In this document: one piece after another, positions 42,099 through 51,580 of the stretch
Position numbering within the stretch: the stretch's first letter is position 1
How the letters are laid out: every line of letters starts with the position of its first letter
Source of the DNA: Streptomyces sp. NBC_00102
GTDB lineage: Bacteria > Actinomycetota > Actinomycetes > Streptomycetales > Streptomycetaceae
Direction of reading: 5' to 3'
Length of the DNA: 64,000 bases
Assembly (NCBI RefSeq): GCF_026343115.1
Contig: NZ_JAPEMC010000001.1
Location: 1,550,001 to 1,614,000 of the forward strand
Notes under the pieces: model-generated
Told to the model about the DNA's origin: nothing
What the model saw: only the letters and a program-made list of their open reading frames with translations
Database searches by the model: none
Made by a program: the position numbers and the translations under genes

Positions 42099-44831
42099 GT
42101 GGCTTCCGGATCCGATCGCAACCCGATCATCATTGGCGGCCTTCCCAGCCAGGTCCCGGATTTCGATCCCGAGGAGACCCAGGAATGGCTGGACTCACTC
42201 GACGCCGCCGTGGACGAGCGCGGCCGTGAGCGGGCCCGCTATCTGATGCTCCGCCTCATCGAGCGGGCGCGCGAGAAGCGCGTCGCCGTGCCGGAGATGC
42301 GCAGCACCGATTACGTCAACACGATCGCCACGAAGGACGAACCGTTCTTCCCCGGCGACGAGGAGATCGAGCGCAAGGTCCTCAACGCGACCCGCTGGAA
42401 CGCGGCCGTCATGGTCTCACGGGCCCAGCGTCCCGGGATCGGCGTCGGCGGTCACATCGCCACGTTCGCTTCCTCCGCCTCGCTCTACGACGTGGGCTTC
42501 AACCACTTCTTCCGCGGCAAGGACGAGGGCGACGGCGGCGACCAGATCTTCTTCCAGGGGCACGCCTCGCCGGGCATCTACGCCCGCGCGTTCCTGCTGG
42601 ACCGGCTGAGCGAGGCGCAGCTCGACGCGTTCCGCCAGGAGAAGTCGAAGGCGCCGAACGGTCTCTCCAGCTACCCGCACCCGCGGCTGATGCCGGACTT
42701 CTGGGAGTTCCCGACGGTGTCGATGGGCCTCGGCCCGCTCGGCGCGATCTACCAGGCGCGGATGAACCGCTACATGGAGGCGCGCGGCATCGCGGACACC
42801 TCCAAGTCCCACGTCTGGGCGTATCTCGGCGACGGTGAGATGGACGAGCCGGAGTCGCTCGGCCAGCTGTCCATCGCCGCGCGCGAGGGCTTGGACAACC
42901 TCACCTTCGTCGTCAACTGCAACCTCCAGCGGCTCGACGGCCCGGTGCGCGGCAACGGCAAGATCATCCAGGAGCTGGAGTCGCAGTTCCGGGGTGCCGG
43001 CTGGAACGTGATCAAGCTCGTCTGGGACCGCACCTGGGACCCGCTGCTCGCGCAGGACCGCACGGGCATCCTGGTCAACAAGCTGAACACCACGCCGGAC
43101 GGGCAGTTCCAGACGTACGCCACGGAGACCGGCGCGTACATCCGCGAGCACTTCTTCGGCGAGGACCAGCGGCTGCGGGACATGGTCAAGGACATGTCCG
43201 ACGACGAGATCCTGCACCTGGGGCGCGGCGGGCACGACCACAAGAAGGTCTACGCGGCGTACGCGGCGGCCAAGGCGCACAAGGGCCAGCCGACGGTCAT
43301 CCTGGCGCAGACGGTCAAGGGCTGGACGCTGGGGCCGAACTTCGAGGGCCGCAACGCGACCCATCAGATGAAGAAGCTCACCACCGAGGACCTGAAGGGG
43401 TTCCGCGACCGGCTGCGCATCCCGATCACGGACAAGCAGCTCGACGAGGGGTACCCGCCCTACTACCACCCGGGCCGGGACTCCGAGGAGATCCAGTACA
43501 TGCACGACCGGCGGGCGAGTCTGGGCGGTTACGTGCCGACCCGGGTGGTCCGCGCGAAGCCACTGGCGCTGCCGGAGGAGAAGACCTACGCGGCTGCCCG
43601 GAAGGGTTCGGGGACGCAGTCGATCGCCACCACGATGGCGTTCGTCCGCATCCTGAAGGACCTCATGCGGGACAAGGAGATCGGCAGGCGGTTCGTGCTG
43701 ATCGCGCCCGACGAGTACCGCACCTTCGGCATGGACGCGTTCTTCCCGAGCGCGAAGATCTACAACCCGCTGGGGCAGCAGTACGAGGCGGTGGACCGTG
43801 AACTCCTGCTGGCCTACAAGGAGTCGCCGACCGGTCAGATGCTGCACGACGGCATCTCCGAGGCGGGCTGCACGGCTTCGCTGATCGCGGCGGGCTCGGC
43901 GTACGCCACGCACGGCGAGCCGCTGATCCCGGTCTACGTCTTCTACTCGATGTTCGGTTTCCAGCGCACCGGTGACCAGTTCTGGCAGATGGCCGACCAG
44001 CTGGCGCGCGGTTTCGTGCTGGGTGCGACCGCCGGTCGTACGACCCTGACCGGTGAGGGGCTCCAGCACGCGGACGGCCACTCGCAGCTGCTCGCCTCGA
44101 CCAACCCGGCGTGCGTGGCCTACGACCCGGCGTACGGGTTCGAGATCGCGCACATCGTCCGGGACGGCCTGCGCCGGATGTACGGCGAGAACAGTGAGGA
44201 CGTCTTCTACTACCTCACCGTCTACAACGAGCCGATCCAGCACCCGGCCGAGCCCGCCGACGTGGACGTGGAGGGCATCCTCGCGGGTGTCCACCGCTTC
44301 CGGCGGGGCGAGCGGGGGCGGATCCCGGCGCAGATCCTGGCGTCCGGCGTGGCGGTCCCGTGGGCACTGGAGGCACAGCACATCCTCGCCGAGGAGTGGG
44401 ACGTGCGGGCCGACGTCTGGTCGGCGACCAGCTGGAACGAGCTGCGCCGGGAGGCCGTGGACACCGAGCGGTACAACCTGCTCCACCCGGAGGAGGAGCA
44501 GCGCGTCCCGTACGTGACGCGGAAGCTTTCCGGGTCCGAGGGACCGTTCGTGGCGGTTTCGGACTGGATGCGTTCGGTTCCGGACCAGATCTCGCGCTGG
44601 GTCCCGGGGGCGTACCAGTCGCTGGGCGCGGACGGCTTCGGTTTCGCGGACACCCGCGGTGCGGCCCGCCGGTTCTTCCACATCGACGCGCAGTCGATCG
44701 TGCTGGCGGTCCTCACGGAGCTGGCGAAGGAGGGGCGGATCGACCGGTCGGCGCTGAAGACGGCGGTGGACCGGTACGAGCTGCTGGACGTGGCGGCGGC
44801 CGACCCGGGCCCTGCGGGCGGCGACGCCTGA
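42099..44831 (+). CDS. aceE: Pyruvate dehydrogenase E1 component (homodimeric, AceE type)
   Basis: A 910-residue thiamine-diphosphate enzyme that decarboxylates pyruvate in the pyruvate dehydrogenase complex. The N-terminal region ([17 protein letters not shown]) is the E2-contact part. The ThDP-Mg motif is [10 protein letters not shown] (near 245) with NCN (near 275). The downstream transketolase-type Pyr domain holds [14 protein letters not shown], and [16 protein letters not shown] lies near 655. The GTG at 42099 follows GAAGGA. In actinobacteria this E1 joins a shared PDH/ODH supercomplex. Confidence 0.96.
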   Translation: MASGSDRNPIIIGGLPSQVPDFDPEETQEWLDSLDAAVDERGRERARYLMLRLIERAREKRVAVPEMRSTDYVNTIATKDEPFFPGDEEIERKVLNATRWNAAVMVSRAQRPGIGVGGHIATFASSASLYDVGFNHFFRGKDEGDGGDQIFFQGHASPGIYARAFLLDRLSEAQLDAFRQEKSKAPNGLSSYPHPRLMPDFWEFPTVSMGLGPLGAIYQARMNRYMEARGIADTSKSHVWAYLGDGEMDEPESLGQLSIAAREGLDNLTFVVNCNLQRLDGPVRGNGKIIQELESQFRGAGWNVIKLVWDRTWDPLLAQDRTGILVNKLNTTPDGQFQTYATETGAYIREHFFGEDQRLRDMVKDMSDDEILHLGRGGHDHKKVYAAYAAAKAHKGQPTVILAQTVKGWTLGPNFEGRNATHQMKKLTTEDLKGFRDRLRIPITDKQLDEGYPPYYHPGRDSEEIQYMHDRRASLGGYVPTRVVRAKPLALPEEKTYAAARKGSGTQSIATTMAFVRILKDLMRDKEIGRRFVLIAPDEYRTFGMDAFFPSAKIYNPLGQQYEAVDRELLLAYKESPTGQMLHDGISEAGCTASLIAAGSAYATHGEPLIPVYVFYSMFGFQRTGDQFWQMADQLARGFVLGATAGRTTLTGEGLQHADGHSQLLASTNPACVAYDPAYGFEIAHIVRDGLRRMYGENSEDVFYYLTVYNEPIQHPAEPADVDVEGILAGVHRFRRGERGRIPAQILASGVAVPWALEAQHILAEEWDVRADVWSATSWNELRREAVDTERYNLLHPEEEQRVPYVTRKLSGSEGPFVAVSDWMRSVPDQISRWVPGAYQSLGADGFGFADTRGAARRFFHIDAQSIVLAVLTELAKEGRIDRSALKTAVDRYELLDVAAADPGPAGGDA

Positions 44832-44866
44832 CCCGGGAGGACGCCTGACCCGGGAGGACGCCTGAC
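44823..44866 (+). repeat. 17-bp repeat duplicating the aceE stop region
   Basis: GACGCCTGACCCGGGAG occurs at 44823 and 44840, and GACGCCTGAC again at 44857. The first copy contains the last codons and stop of aceE. Confidence 0.9.
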
Positions 44867-44896
44867 GCACGGCTGGGGCGCCCCCGGCACGCACGT

Positions 44897-44936
44897 CCGC
44901 CGGCCGGTCCCGGGTACGCCCGGGGCCGGCCGGCGG
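44897..44936. terminator. Terminator between aceE and the solute-binding gene
   Basis: Eleven-bp stem (44897-44907 with 44926-44936) around a GC-rich loop that itself pairs in part. It serves two convergent genes. Confidence 0.72.
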
Positions 44937-45007
44937 CGTTCGCGGGGCCGGGCCCGCGGGTCGGGATGTCCCCGGGGCGAGGCGCCGGGCCCGTCCCGCG
45001 CTCCCCC

Positions 45008-46363
45008 TCAGGCGACGGGCTGCTGTTCCTTCCACTCCGCCTGGGCGTCGTTCAGCTCTCCGGCCATCTTCTCCAGGAACTCCTTGGCGGAGGTCCGGCC
45101 GAGCAGGACCTTCTGCAGTCCGGGCTCGTTGTCGGCCTTGCTGATGCCGTTCCAGTCCGGCAGGTAGTACGGCAGCTGCACGGTGACGGTCGAACCGTCG
45201 GTGAGGGCCTTGGCCGCGAGCGCGGTCGGCTCGGCGCGGGACACCCAGGGGTCCTTGGCGGCCTCGGTGTTGGCCGGAATCAGCCCGGCCTGCTCGTTGA
45301 ACTTCGAGTTGGCCTCGTGGGAGGCGGCGTACTCGATGAACTTCCAGGCGGCGGCCTTGTGTTCGGAGCTCTTGAAGAGGCCGAGTCCGTCGACGGGGTT
45401 GGAGACCTGGACCCGCTTGCCGCTCGCACCGATCGGCTGCGGGATGCCCCGGAATTTGTCGGTGCCGAGTGCGGTCACATGGTCCTGGTACGAGCCGAGG
45501 TTGTGGTTGACCATGCCGATGGTGCCGGAGTCGTACTGGGCGACCATCTTGATGAAGTCGTTGTTGAGGTCGGCGGAGGGCGTGACCTTCTTGTAGAGGG
45601 CCGCGTACTTCTCCAGGGCGGCGACGTTGCGGGGGTCGTCGAGGGTGGTCTTCTCGCCCTTCGCGTCCCAGAAGGACGTGATGCCGGACTGTCCGTACAT
45701 GGCGTCCATGGCCTGCGCGATGGAGCCGGCGCCGCCGCGGATGGTGTAACCGAAACGATTCTTCTTGGGGTCGCTCAGCTTCTCGGCTGCCCGGTAGAAG
45801 TCGTCCCAGGTGGCCGGCGCGGCGAGGCCTGCCTTCTTGAAGAGGTCGGTGCGGTAGTACAGCACCCCGTTGTTGGCGGAGATCGGGACGTTGTAGGTGT
45901 GCTCCTCGGAGCCGCCCGCCGCCTTCATCGCCTCGACCATGCCCGGGTCGAGCTTGCCGGCGAGCGGGGAGTCGGCGCTCCGGTCCTCCAGGGGCTCCAG
46001 CGAGCCCTGGGCGGCGAGCCCGGCGAGCATCGCGGCGCCGACGCCGCCGACGTCCGGCAGTCCGCCGCCCTGGATCGCGTTGTCGTACTTGGTCTGGATC
46101 TCGGTGGCCGCCACCCCGACGTACTGGACCTCGATCCCCGGGTTCTCCTTCTCGAAGCCGGCGATGATCTCCTTCCATATGTCGGTGCGGACACCGCCGT
46201 TGTTGTCCCAGAAGACGATCTTTCCCTTGCCGTCCCCCTCGGCTCCCGCTCCCCCGGCGAACCCGCTGCCGTCGTCCCCGCAGCCGGTGACGGTCAGGGC
46301 GAGAACCGCCGTGAGGGACATCGCCGCCGCCGCGCGTGCCCGGTACGTCTTCGAGATCTTCAT
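45008..46363 (-). CDS. Extracellular solute-binding lipoprotein (sugar type)
   Basis: A 451-residue lipoprotein: signal with lipobox LTVTGC (Cys28), then the family-1 solute-binding fold. Recognisable features are IVFWDNNGGVRTDIWKEIIAGFEKENPGIEVQYVG, NNGVLYYRTDLFKKAGLAAPATWDDF and PVDGLGLFKSSEHKAAAWKFIEY. It would deliver a carbohydrate to an ABC permease. No permease or ATPase gene is next to it, so it is an orphan here. GTGGAG lies six bases before the ATG. The GntR gene lies 52 bases upstream on the same strand. Confidence 0.9.
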   Translation of the reverse strand: MKISKTYRARAAAAMSLTAVLALTVTGCGDDGSGFAGGAGAEGDGKGKIVFWDNNGGVRTDIWKEIIAGFEKENPGIEVQYVGVAATEIQTKYDNAIQGGGLPDVGGVGAAMLAGLAAQGSLEPLEDRSADSPLAGKLDPGMVEAMKAAGGSEEHTYNVPISANNGVLYYRTDLFKKAGLAAPATWDDFYRAAEKLSDPKKNRFGYTIRGGAGSIAQAMDAMYGQSGITSFWDAKGEKTTLDDPRNVAALEKYAALYKKVTPSADLNNDFIKMVAQYDSGTIGMVNHNLGSYQDHVTALGTDKFRGIPQPIGASGKRVQVSNPVDGLGLFKSSEHKAAAWKFIEYAASHEANSKFNEQAGLIPANTEAAKDPWVSRAEPTALAAKALTDGSTVTVQLPYYLPDWNGISKADNEPGLQKVLLGRTSAKEFLEKMAGELNDAQAEWKEQQPVA

Positions 46364-46415
46364 CGTCGGCTCCACTCTCTCGGTTCTTCAGTAGCGGTGT
46401 GGCGTGTACGTCGGG

Positions 46416-47153
46416 TCAGCCGGCCGTCACCGGTCTCGGGGCGCTCCACGTGTCGTCCGGGCCCGCCGCTTCCCGGTCGGTACGGGCGGCGGGCCCCGCG
46501 GTTTCACCGGCCGGGAAGGCACGGCGGAGGAAGGAGGCGATGTGGTCGTGGAGGGCCGCGGCGGCACCGGCCGCGTCGGCGGCGAGCGCGAGCCGCAGGA
46601 TCTCCCGATGCTCGGCCGCCTCGCGCTCCCAGGACGGGTCGGCGGCCCAGGCGACGGTGGAGACGAGCGCGGCCTGGTCGCGGACCTCGTCGAGCATCCG
46701 GCCCAGCAGCGGGTTGCCGCAGGAGAGGTAGAGGGCGCGGTGGAAGTCCCGGTTGGCCAGCGACCTGTCGGCCTTGTCGGCCGCCGAGTCTGCCCGTTCC
46801 AGGGCCTCTTGGGCCGCGTCCAGGGACGCTCCGCAGGTGATCGTGCGGCGCAGCGCCTCCGGTTCGAGGAGCAGCCGTACGTCGTAGATCTCGCGTGCCA
46901 TCTCCGCGTCCACCAGCCGGACGGTGGCGCCCTTGTACTGGCTCATGACCACGAGCCCGGTGCCGGCGAGGGTCTTCAGCGCCTCGCGCACCGGTGTCTT
47001 CGACACCCCGAACCGTGCGGCGAGTTCGGTCTCGACCAGTGGCTGCCCCGGCTGCAACCGGGCTGTCAGGATCGCGTGTTTGATCGCTTCCAGCACGAAC
47101 TGCGTCCTGGACGGGATCGGGGTGGGCGCAAAAGTCATGAAGGGCTCTCGCAT
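46416..47153 (-). CDS. GntR-family regulator with FCD domain
   Basis: A 245-residue regulator. The winged HTH at residues 20-80 reads EAIKHAILTARLQPGQPLVETEL, AARFGVSKTPVREALKTL and GLVVMSQYKGATVRL. The FCD ligand domain spans 90-225, with an Asp and three His ligands for metal (DFHRALYLSCGN, AEHREI, LHDHI). It probably responds to an organic acid or sugar acid and controls the solute-binding gene. The start may be ATG 47153 or ATG 47138. The -10-like TATAT sits very close, hinting at a short leader. Confidence 0.85.
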   Translation of the reverse strand: MREPFMTFAPTPIPSRTQFVLEAIKHAILTARLQPGQPLVETELAARFGVSKTPVREALKTLAGTGLVVMSQYKGATVRLVDAEMAREIYDVRLLLEPEALRRTITCGASLDAAQEALERADSAADKADRSLANRDFHRALYLSCGNPLLGRMLDEVRDQAALVSTVAWAADPSWEREAAEHREILRLALAADAAGAAAALHDHIASFLRRAFPAGETAGPAARTDREAAGPDDTWSAPRPVTAG

Positions 47154-47160
47154 CTCGCGT

Positions 47161-47198
47161 ATCGCGTCTCATATATGACGTACGAAGTACGACGCGAT
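47161..47198. promoter_or_regulatory. Nested inverted repeats in the GntR promoter
   Basis: Outer arms ATCGCGTC (47161-47168) and GACGCGAT (47191-47198) are perfect. Inside is CGTAC-GAA-GTACG (47179-47191) and a TATATG -10-like element. Probably the GntR operator, shared with the divergent DUF885 gene. Confidence 0.55.
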
Positions 47199-47371
47199 GA
47201 AGCTAGATGTACCGCGAAGATTTCGTCAACGGATCGGACAGAACAACTTCGCAGAGCGACGAAGCTCTCAGTGTCCCGTACTGGCTCTTCTCCGGACTGC
47301 CGCACCCACGGGGGAGGTTGCGGGAACGGATCACCGCCCTTCCGGCCCGGCGTTGCTGGAGGATGCGGCAC

Positions 47372-49063
47372 ATGACTCAGATCGAGAGACAACTCCCGCG
47401 CCAGGTTGCCGACGCCTACGTCGACGCACTGGTCGAACTCGACCCGATCACCGGCACCTACCTGGGCGTGCGGGCGAGTTCCGGCCGTCTGCCCGACACC
47501 TCACCGGCCGGGGCCGCGGTGCTGGCCGCGCTCGCCAGGAAGACTCTCGCGCACCTGGCCGAGGCCGAGCTCCTGCCCGGCGCGGACACTGGTGTCGAGC
47601 GCCGCTGCGCACGGCTGCTGCGCGAGCGCCTCCATGCCGAGCTGGCCGTGCACGAGGCGGGTGAACACCTGCGTGCGGTGGGCAACATGGCGACACCGCC
47701 GCACATGGTGCGGGACGTCTTCACGGTGACGCCCGCGCGGACGGAGGAGGAATGGGCGGCCGTCGCCCAGCGGCTGCGGGCGGTGCCGCGGGCGCTGTCC
47801 GGGTACCGTGAGTCGCTTGCGCTCGGCCTGGAACGCAAGCTGTACGCGGGGCCGCGCACGACCAGCACCTTCGTCGGGCAGCTCGGCGACTGGGCCGGCG
47901 ACAGCGATCAAGGGCGCGGCTGGTTCGAGGAGTTCGCCTCCGGCGGCCCCGAGGCGCTGCGCGGCGAACTGGACGACGCGGCCCGCGCGGCCACCGCGGC
48001 CGTCCGCGGACTGCGGGACTGGATGCGGGACGTCTACGCGCCCACCGCCGGGGAGGCCCCGGACGCGGTCGGCCGGGAGCGGTACGCCCGCTGGACCCGC
48101 TACTTCAACGGCACCGATCTCGACCTGGACGAGGCGTACGCCTACGGCTGGTCGGAGTTCCACCGTCTGCTGGCGGAGATGCGCACCGAGTCGGAGCGCG
48201 TCCTGCCCGGCGCGAAGACCCCGTGGGTGGCGCTGGCCCATCTGGACGAGCACGGCCGGTGCGTGGAGGGAGTGGACGAGATCCGTGACTGGCTCCAGGG
48301 GCTGATGGACCGGGCGATCGACTCGCTGGACGGCACGCACTTCGAACTGGCCGAGCCGGTGCGGCGGGTGGAGTCCCGTATCGCTCCCACGGGTGGTGGC
48401 GGGGGTCCGTACTACACCCCGCCGTCGGAGGATTTCTCCCGCCCCGGATGCACCTGGCTGCCGACGATGGGGCGCACCCGCTTCCCGGTGTACGACCTGG
48501 TGTCGACCTGGTACCACGAGGGCGTCCCGGGCCACCACCTCCAACTCGCCCAGTGGAAGCACGTGGCCGGGGACCTGTCCCGCTACCAGACGGGCGCCGG
48601 CATGGTCAGCGCCAATGTCGAGGGCTGGGCCCTGTACGCGGAGCGGCTCATGGACGAGCTGGGCTTCTTCCCCGGGGCGGAGGAGCGACTCGGCTACCTG
48701 GACGCCCAGATGATGCGCGCGGTCCGGGTCATCGTGGACATCGGCATGCACCTGGAGCTGGAGATACCGGCCGACTCGCCGCTCCACCCGGGTGAGCGGT
48801 GGTCTCCGGAGCTGGCGCAGGAGTTCCTCGGCGCGCACAGCAGCCGTCCGGCCGACTACGTGGAGAGCCAGCTGACCCGATACCTGTCCATGCCGGGTCA
48901 GGCGATCGGCTACAAGCTCGGCGAGCGTGCCTGGCTGCTCGGCCGGGAGAAGGCCCGCGAGAGGCGGGGCGAGGCGTTCGACCTGAAGGCCTGGCACATG
49001 GCCGCGCTCTCCCAGGGTTCGCTGGGCCTGGACGACCTGGTGGACGAGCTGACCCTCCTCTGA
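47372..49063 (+). CDS. DUF885 metallopeptidase-like protein
   Basis: A 563-residue soluble protein of the DUF885 family, related to zinc carboxypeptidase-like enzymes. The metal-binding motif is YHEGVPGHHLQ (H382, E383, H388), followed by VSANVEGWALYAERLMDELGFF with the third ligand Glu. ENPS-type EDFSRPGCTWLP precedes it. It likely hydrolyses peptides or amino-acid conjugates in the cytosol. GGAGG lies nine bases before the ATG at 47372; the frame is open to 47207 but lacks ribosome sites there. Divergent from the GntR gene. Confidence 0.85.
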   Translation: MTQIERQLPRQVADAYVDALVELDPITGTYLGVRASSGRLPDTSPAGAAVLAALARKTLAHLAEAELLPGADTGVERRCARLLRERLHAELAVHEAGEHLRAVGNMATPPHMVRDVFTVTPARTEEEWAAVAQRLRAVPRALSGYRESLALGLERKLYAGPRTTSTFVGQLGDWAGDSDQGRGWFEEFASGGPEALRGELDDAARAATAAVRGLRDWMRDVYAPTAGEAPDAVGRERYARWTRYFNGTDLDLDEAYAYGWSEFHRLLAEMRTESERVLPGAKTPWVALAHLDEHGRCVEGVDEIRDWLQGLMDRAIDSLDGTHFELAEPVRRVESRIAPTGGGGGPYYTPPSEDFSRPGCTWLPTMGRTRFPVYDLVSTWYHEGVPGHHLQLAQWKHVAGDLSRYQTGAGMVSANVEGWALYAERLMDELGFFPGAEERLGYLDAQMMRAVRVIVDIGMHLELEIPADSPLHPGERWSPELAQEFLGAHSSRPADYVESQLTRYLSMPGQAIGYKLGERAWLLGREKARERRGEAFDLKAWHMAALSQGSLGLDDLVDELTLL

Positions 49064-49184
49064 CCCGGTCCCCGGCCCCCACGCCCCCGCTCCGGACGCT
49101 CCCCGCGCCGGGGAGGGGGCGTTCCGTCCGGGGCCCGGCGAGTGACGGGACGAGCACCCGTCGCCCGCCGGTCCCGGCCGTGTC

Positions 49185-49679
49185 TCAGTTCTCCCAGATC
49201 TTGAACGCCCGTACCTGGTACGGGGAGCGCGGGACCCAGGTGCCACCGCCCGGGTAGGTCTCGAACTCGCCCGTCTCACCGCATTCGGCCGACTGGTACA
49301 GGGTGACGTTGCGGCCGGTGCGGTTGGCGAAGGCCTGCGCGTCGCTGCCGGGTGGCAGGGGGACGCAGCTCTCGATGTCGACGGCGGAAAGGTCCCGGTT
49401 CACCCGGCCCCCGGTGAAGTCCGGCTTCTTCCAGAGGCACAACTGACCGGCCGCGCACTCCCCGAGCCGCACCCCCGCGGCGGACGGGGCCGCGGCGGCC
49501 CCGGCGGCGGTGGCCCCGGCGGCGGAGCGGGTGGTGCCGGCGGACCGGGCGGTGTCGGTGGTCGTCACGGTGGTGTAGGTGCCCCCGGGCGCTGCGGGCG
49601 TGGCCGCCGGAGCGACGGCCGAGGCGGCGGGAACGAGGGCGGTGGCGGCCAGGACGGCCGCGATGACGGTCTTGCGCAT
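49185..49679 (-). CDS. Secreted peptidase-inhibitor I36-like protein
   Basis: A 164-residue exported protein. The signal peptide ends near residue 25, then a Thr/Ala-rich linker, then a compact C-terminal domain with four cysteines: GECAAGQLCLWKKPDFTGG, SCVPLPPGS and SAECGETGEFETYPGGG. This gamma-crystallin-like I36 (SMI) domain is common in Streptomyces secreted proteins. Convergent with the DUF885 gene. It may inhibit metalloproteases outside the cell. Confidence 0.83.
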   Translation of the reverse strand: MRKTVIAAVLAATALVPAASAVAPAATPAAPGGTYTTVTTTDTARSAGTTRSAAGATAAGAAAAPSAAGVRLGECAAGQLCLWKKPDFTGGRVNRDLSAVDIESCVPLPPGSDAQAFANRTGRNVTLYQSAECGETGEFETYPGGGTWVPRSPYQVRAFKIWEN

Positions 49680-49781
49680 GGTGGATCAATCCCCGTGGTC
49701 GTGCGGTTTCTCTTGGCCGAACCCTGACCTGCCGCGAACTGCCCGGGGAAGGGGTTTTGACCGGGACCACCCGGATAGGCG

Positions 49782-49813
49782 ACAGCCCCGCCGGTTTGGA
49801 CCGACGGGGCTGT
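49782..49813 (-). terminator. Terminator after the DHA2 exporter
   Basis: Fourteen-bp stem with one mismatch (49782-49795 with 49800-49813) and a TTGG loop, 43 bases past the exporter stop. Confidence 0.75.
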
Positions 49814-49855
49814 GCGGGCGTGGTGTTGACGCGGATGCGACGGGGACGGGAGGGG

Positions 49856-51466
49856 TCAGATGTGACCGACTCCGGCCCCGGCCTCGGCGTTCTCGCCGCG
49901 CTTGGTGAAGAGCGCGACCACGGCGGCGATCACGGCGACGCTGCCGGCCACCACGAACGCGGTACTCATGCCGGACACGAACGTGTCGTGGGCGACCGCG
50001 GTGATCTTCGCGGCGATCTCCGGCGGGGTGTTCGGGGCGATGGGCGGCATGCCGACCTCGATGGCCGAGGACGCCTGCGACAGCTCCGCCGCGGAGGTCT
50101 TCGGAAGGCCGGCGTCCGACCAGTTGCCCGGCAGCAGGGAGTCGACCCGGGCCGCCATGACCGCGCCCAGGACCGCCGTGCCGAGGCTGCCGCCGACCTG
50201 CATGCCTGCCTGCTGGAGGCCACCGGCGACGCCGGACAGCTCCATGGGGGCGTTGCCGACGATGACCTCGGTGGCCCCGACCATGACCGGGGCGAGTCCC
50301 ATGCCCAGCAGTGCGAACCAGATCGACATGGTCAGCGTGCCCGTACCGATGGTCAGCTGCGACATGCCGAAGCAGGCGACGGCCGTGCACACCATGCCGC
50401 CGACCAGCGGGACGCGGGGTCCGAACTTGGTGATGAGGGCGCCGGCCGCCGGCGAGGCGACGATCATCATGGCGGTCAGCGGGAGCAGGTGGAGACCGCT
50501 GTCGACCGGGCTCATGCCGTGCACGTTCTGGAGGTAGAACGTCACGAAGAACAGGCCGCCCATGAAGGCGAAGGCCATGAGCACCATCAGGATCGCGCCC
50601 GCCGACAGCGGGATCGACTTGAACATCGCCAGCGGGATCAGCGGTTCGCGGACGCGCGTCTGGACGAGCGCGAAGGCCACGAAGAGGACGACCGCCCCGA
50701 CGAGGAAGCCGATGGTCTTGACGTCGCCCCAGCCCCATTCGGCACCCTTGATGAGCGCCCAGATGAGGCAGAACATCGCCAGCGAGAGCAGGACGATGCC
50801 GCCGATGTCGAAGGAACGCGGCGCGTTCTCCGCACGGTGATCCTTGAGGATCATCACACCGAGCACCAGCGCGATGACGCCGACCGGCACATTGATGAAG
50901 AAGACGGACTGCCAGCTGACGTGCTCGACGAGCACACCGCCGAGGATCGGGCCGCCGGCCGTGGAGGCGCCGATGACCATGCCCCAGATACCGATGGCCA
51001 TGTTGAGCTTCTCGGCCGGGAAGGTGGCGCGCAGCAGGCCGAGTGCGGCGGGCATCAGCAGGGCGCCGAACAGCCCCTGGAGCACGCGGAAGACGATCAC
51101 GAAGGTGACGCTGGAGGAGAGGCCGATGGCCCCGGACGCGGCGGCGAAGCCGACGACGCCTATCAGGAAGGTCTGGCGGTGTCCGAAGCGGTCACCGAGC
51201 TTGCCCGCGGTGATCAGTGAGACCGCGAGCGCCAGCATGTAGCCGTTCGTGATCCACTGGACGTCCGCGAGGGAGGCGTTGAGGTCCTTCTGGATGGCGG
51301 GGTTGGCGATGGCGACGATCGTGCCGTCGAGCGCGACCATCATCACGCCGATGGCCACGGCGAACAGCGTCAGCCATGGATGGCCGCGAAGTCCCTTGGC
51401 GGGTGCGGGAACTGCGATGTCTTCGGGCTCCCGGGAAGCCTTGTCGACGGTGGTCTGACTAGTCAT
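49856..51466 (-). CDS. DHA2-family MFS drug exporter
   Basis: A 536-residue transporter with 14 membrane helices. Segment 1 holds MMVALDGTIVAIANPAIQKDL, the loop after segment 2 GKLGDRFGHRQ, and segment 5 GASTAGGPILGGVL, as in QacA/EmrB proteins for hydrophobic drugs. Start ATG 51466 (MTSQTTVDK). It is divergent from a TetR gene across 114 bases that hold inverted and direct GACAG repeats, so it is probably repressed by that protein. Confidence 0.9.
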   Translation of the reverse strand: MTSQTTVDKASREPEDIAVPAPAKGLRGHPWLTLFAVAIGVMMVALDGTIVAIANPAIQKDLNASLADVQWITNGYMLALAVSLITAGKLGDRFGHRQTFLIGVVGFAAASGAIGLSSSVTFVIVFRVLQGLFGALLMPAALGLLRATFPAEKLNMAIGIWGMVIGASTAGGPILGGVLVEHVSWQSVFFINVPVGVIALVLGVMILKDHRAENAPRSFDIGGIVLLSLAMFCLIWALIKGAEWGWGDVKTIGFLVGAVVLFVAFALVQTRVREPLIPLAMFKSIPLSAGAILMVLMAFAFMGGLFFVTFYLQNVHGMSPVDSGLHLLPLTAMMIVASPAAGALITKFGPRVPLVGGMVCTAVACFGMSQLTIGTGTLTMSIWFALLGMGLAPVMVGATEVIVGNAPMELSGVAGGLQQAGMQVGGSLGTAVLGAVMAARVDSLLPGNWSDAGLPKTSAAELSQASSAIEVGMPPIAPNTPPEIAAKITAVAHDTFVSGMSTAFVVAGSVAVIAAVVALFTKRGENAEAGAGVGHI

Positions 51467-51488
51467 GCCCGGAGAATAGTGACAGCGA

Positions 51489-51529
51489 CTGACAGTTGAC
51501 CAACCAATTCGCCGACCGGTAACTGTCGG
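51489..51529. promoter_or_regulatory. Inverted and direct repeats between exporter and TetR
   Basis: CTGACAGTTGACC (51489-51501) opposes GGTAACTGTCGG (51518-51529), an imperfect inverted repeat. A direct TGACAG also lies at 51479. Likely TetR operator. Confidence 0.58.
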
Positions 51530-51580
51530 GTGGCTCACACTGACGCCGACGACGGCGAAGCGATCGGGGAGGAACGGCAC

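Noticed and set aside
42417..46178. 1253-codon minus-strand open frame
   Set aside because: Crosses aceE and the solute-binding gene on the wrong frame; those genes have clear motifs.
51530..51580. Earlier GTG start for the TetR gene
   Set aside because: Lacks a ribosome site and falls at the probable operator; GTG 51581 has a strong one.
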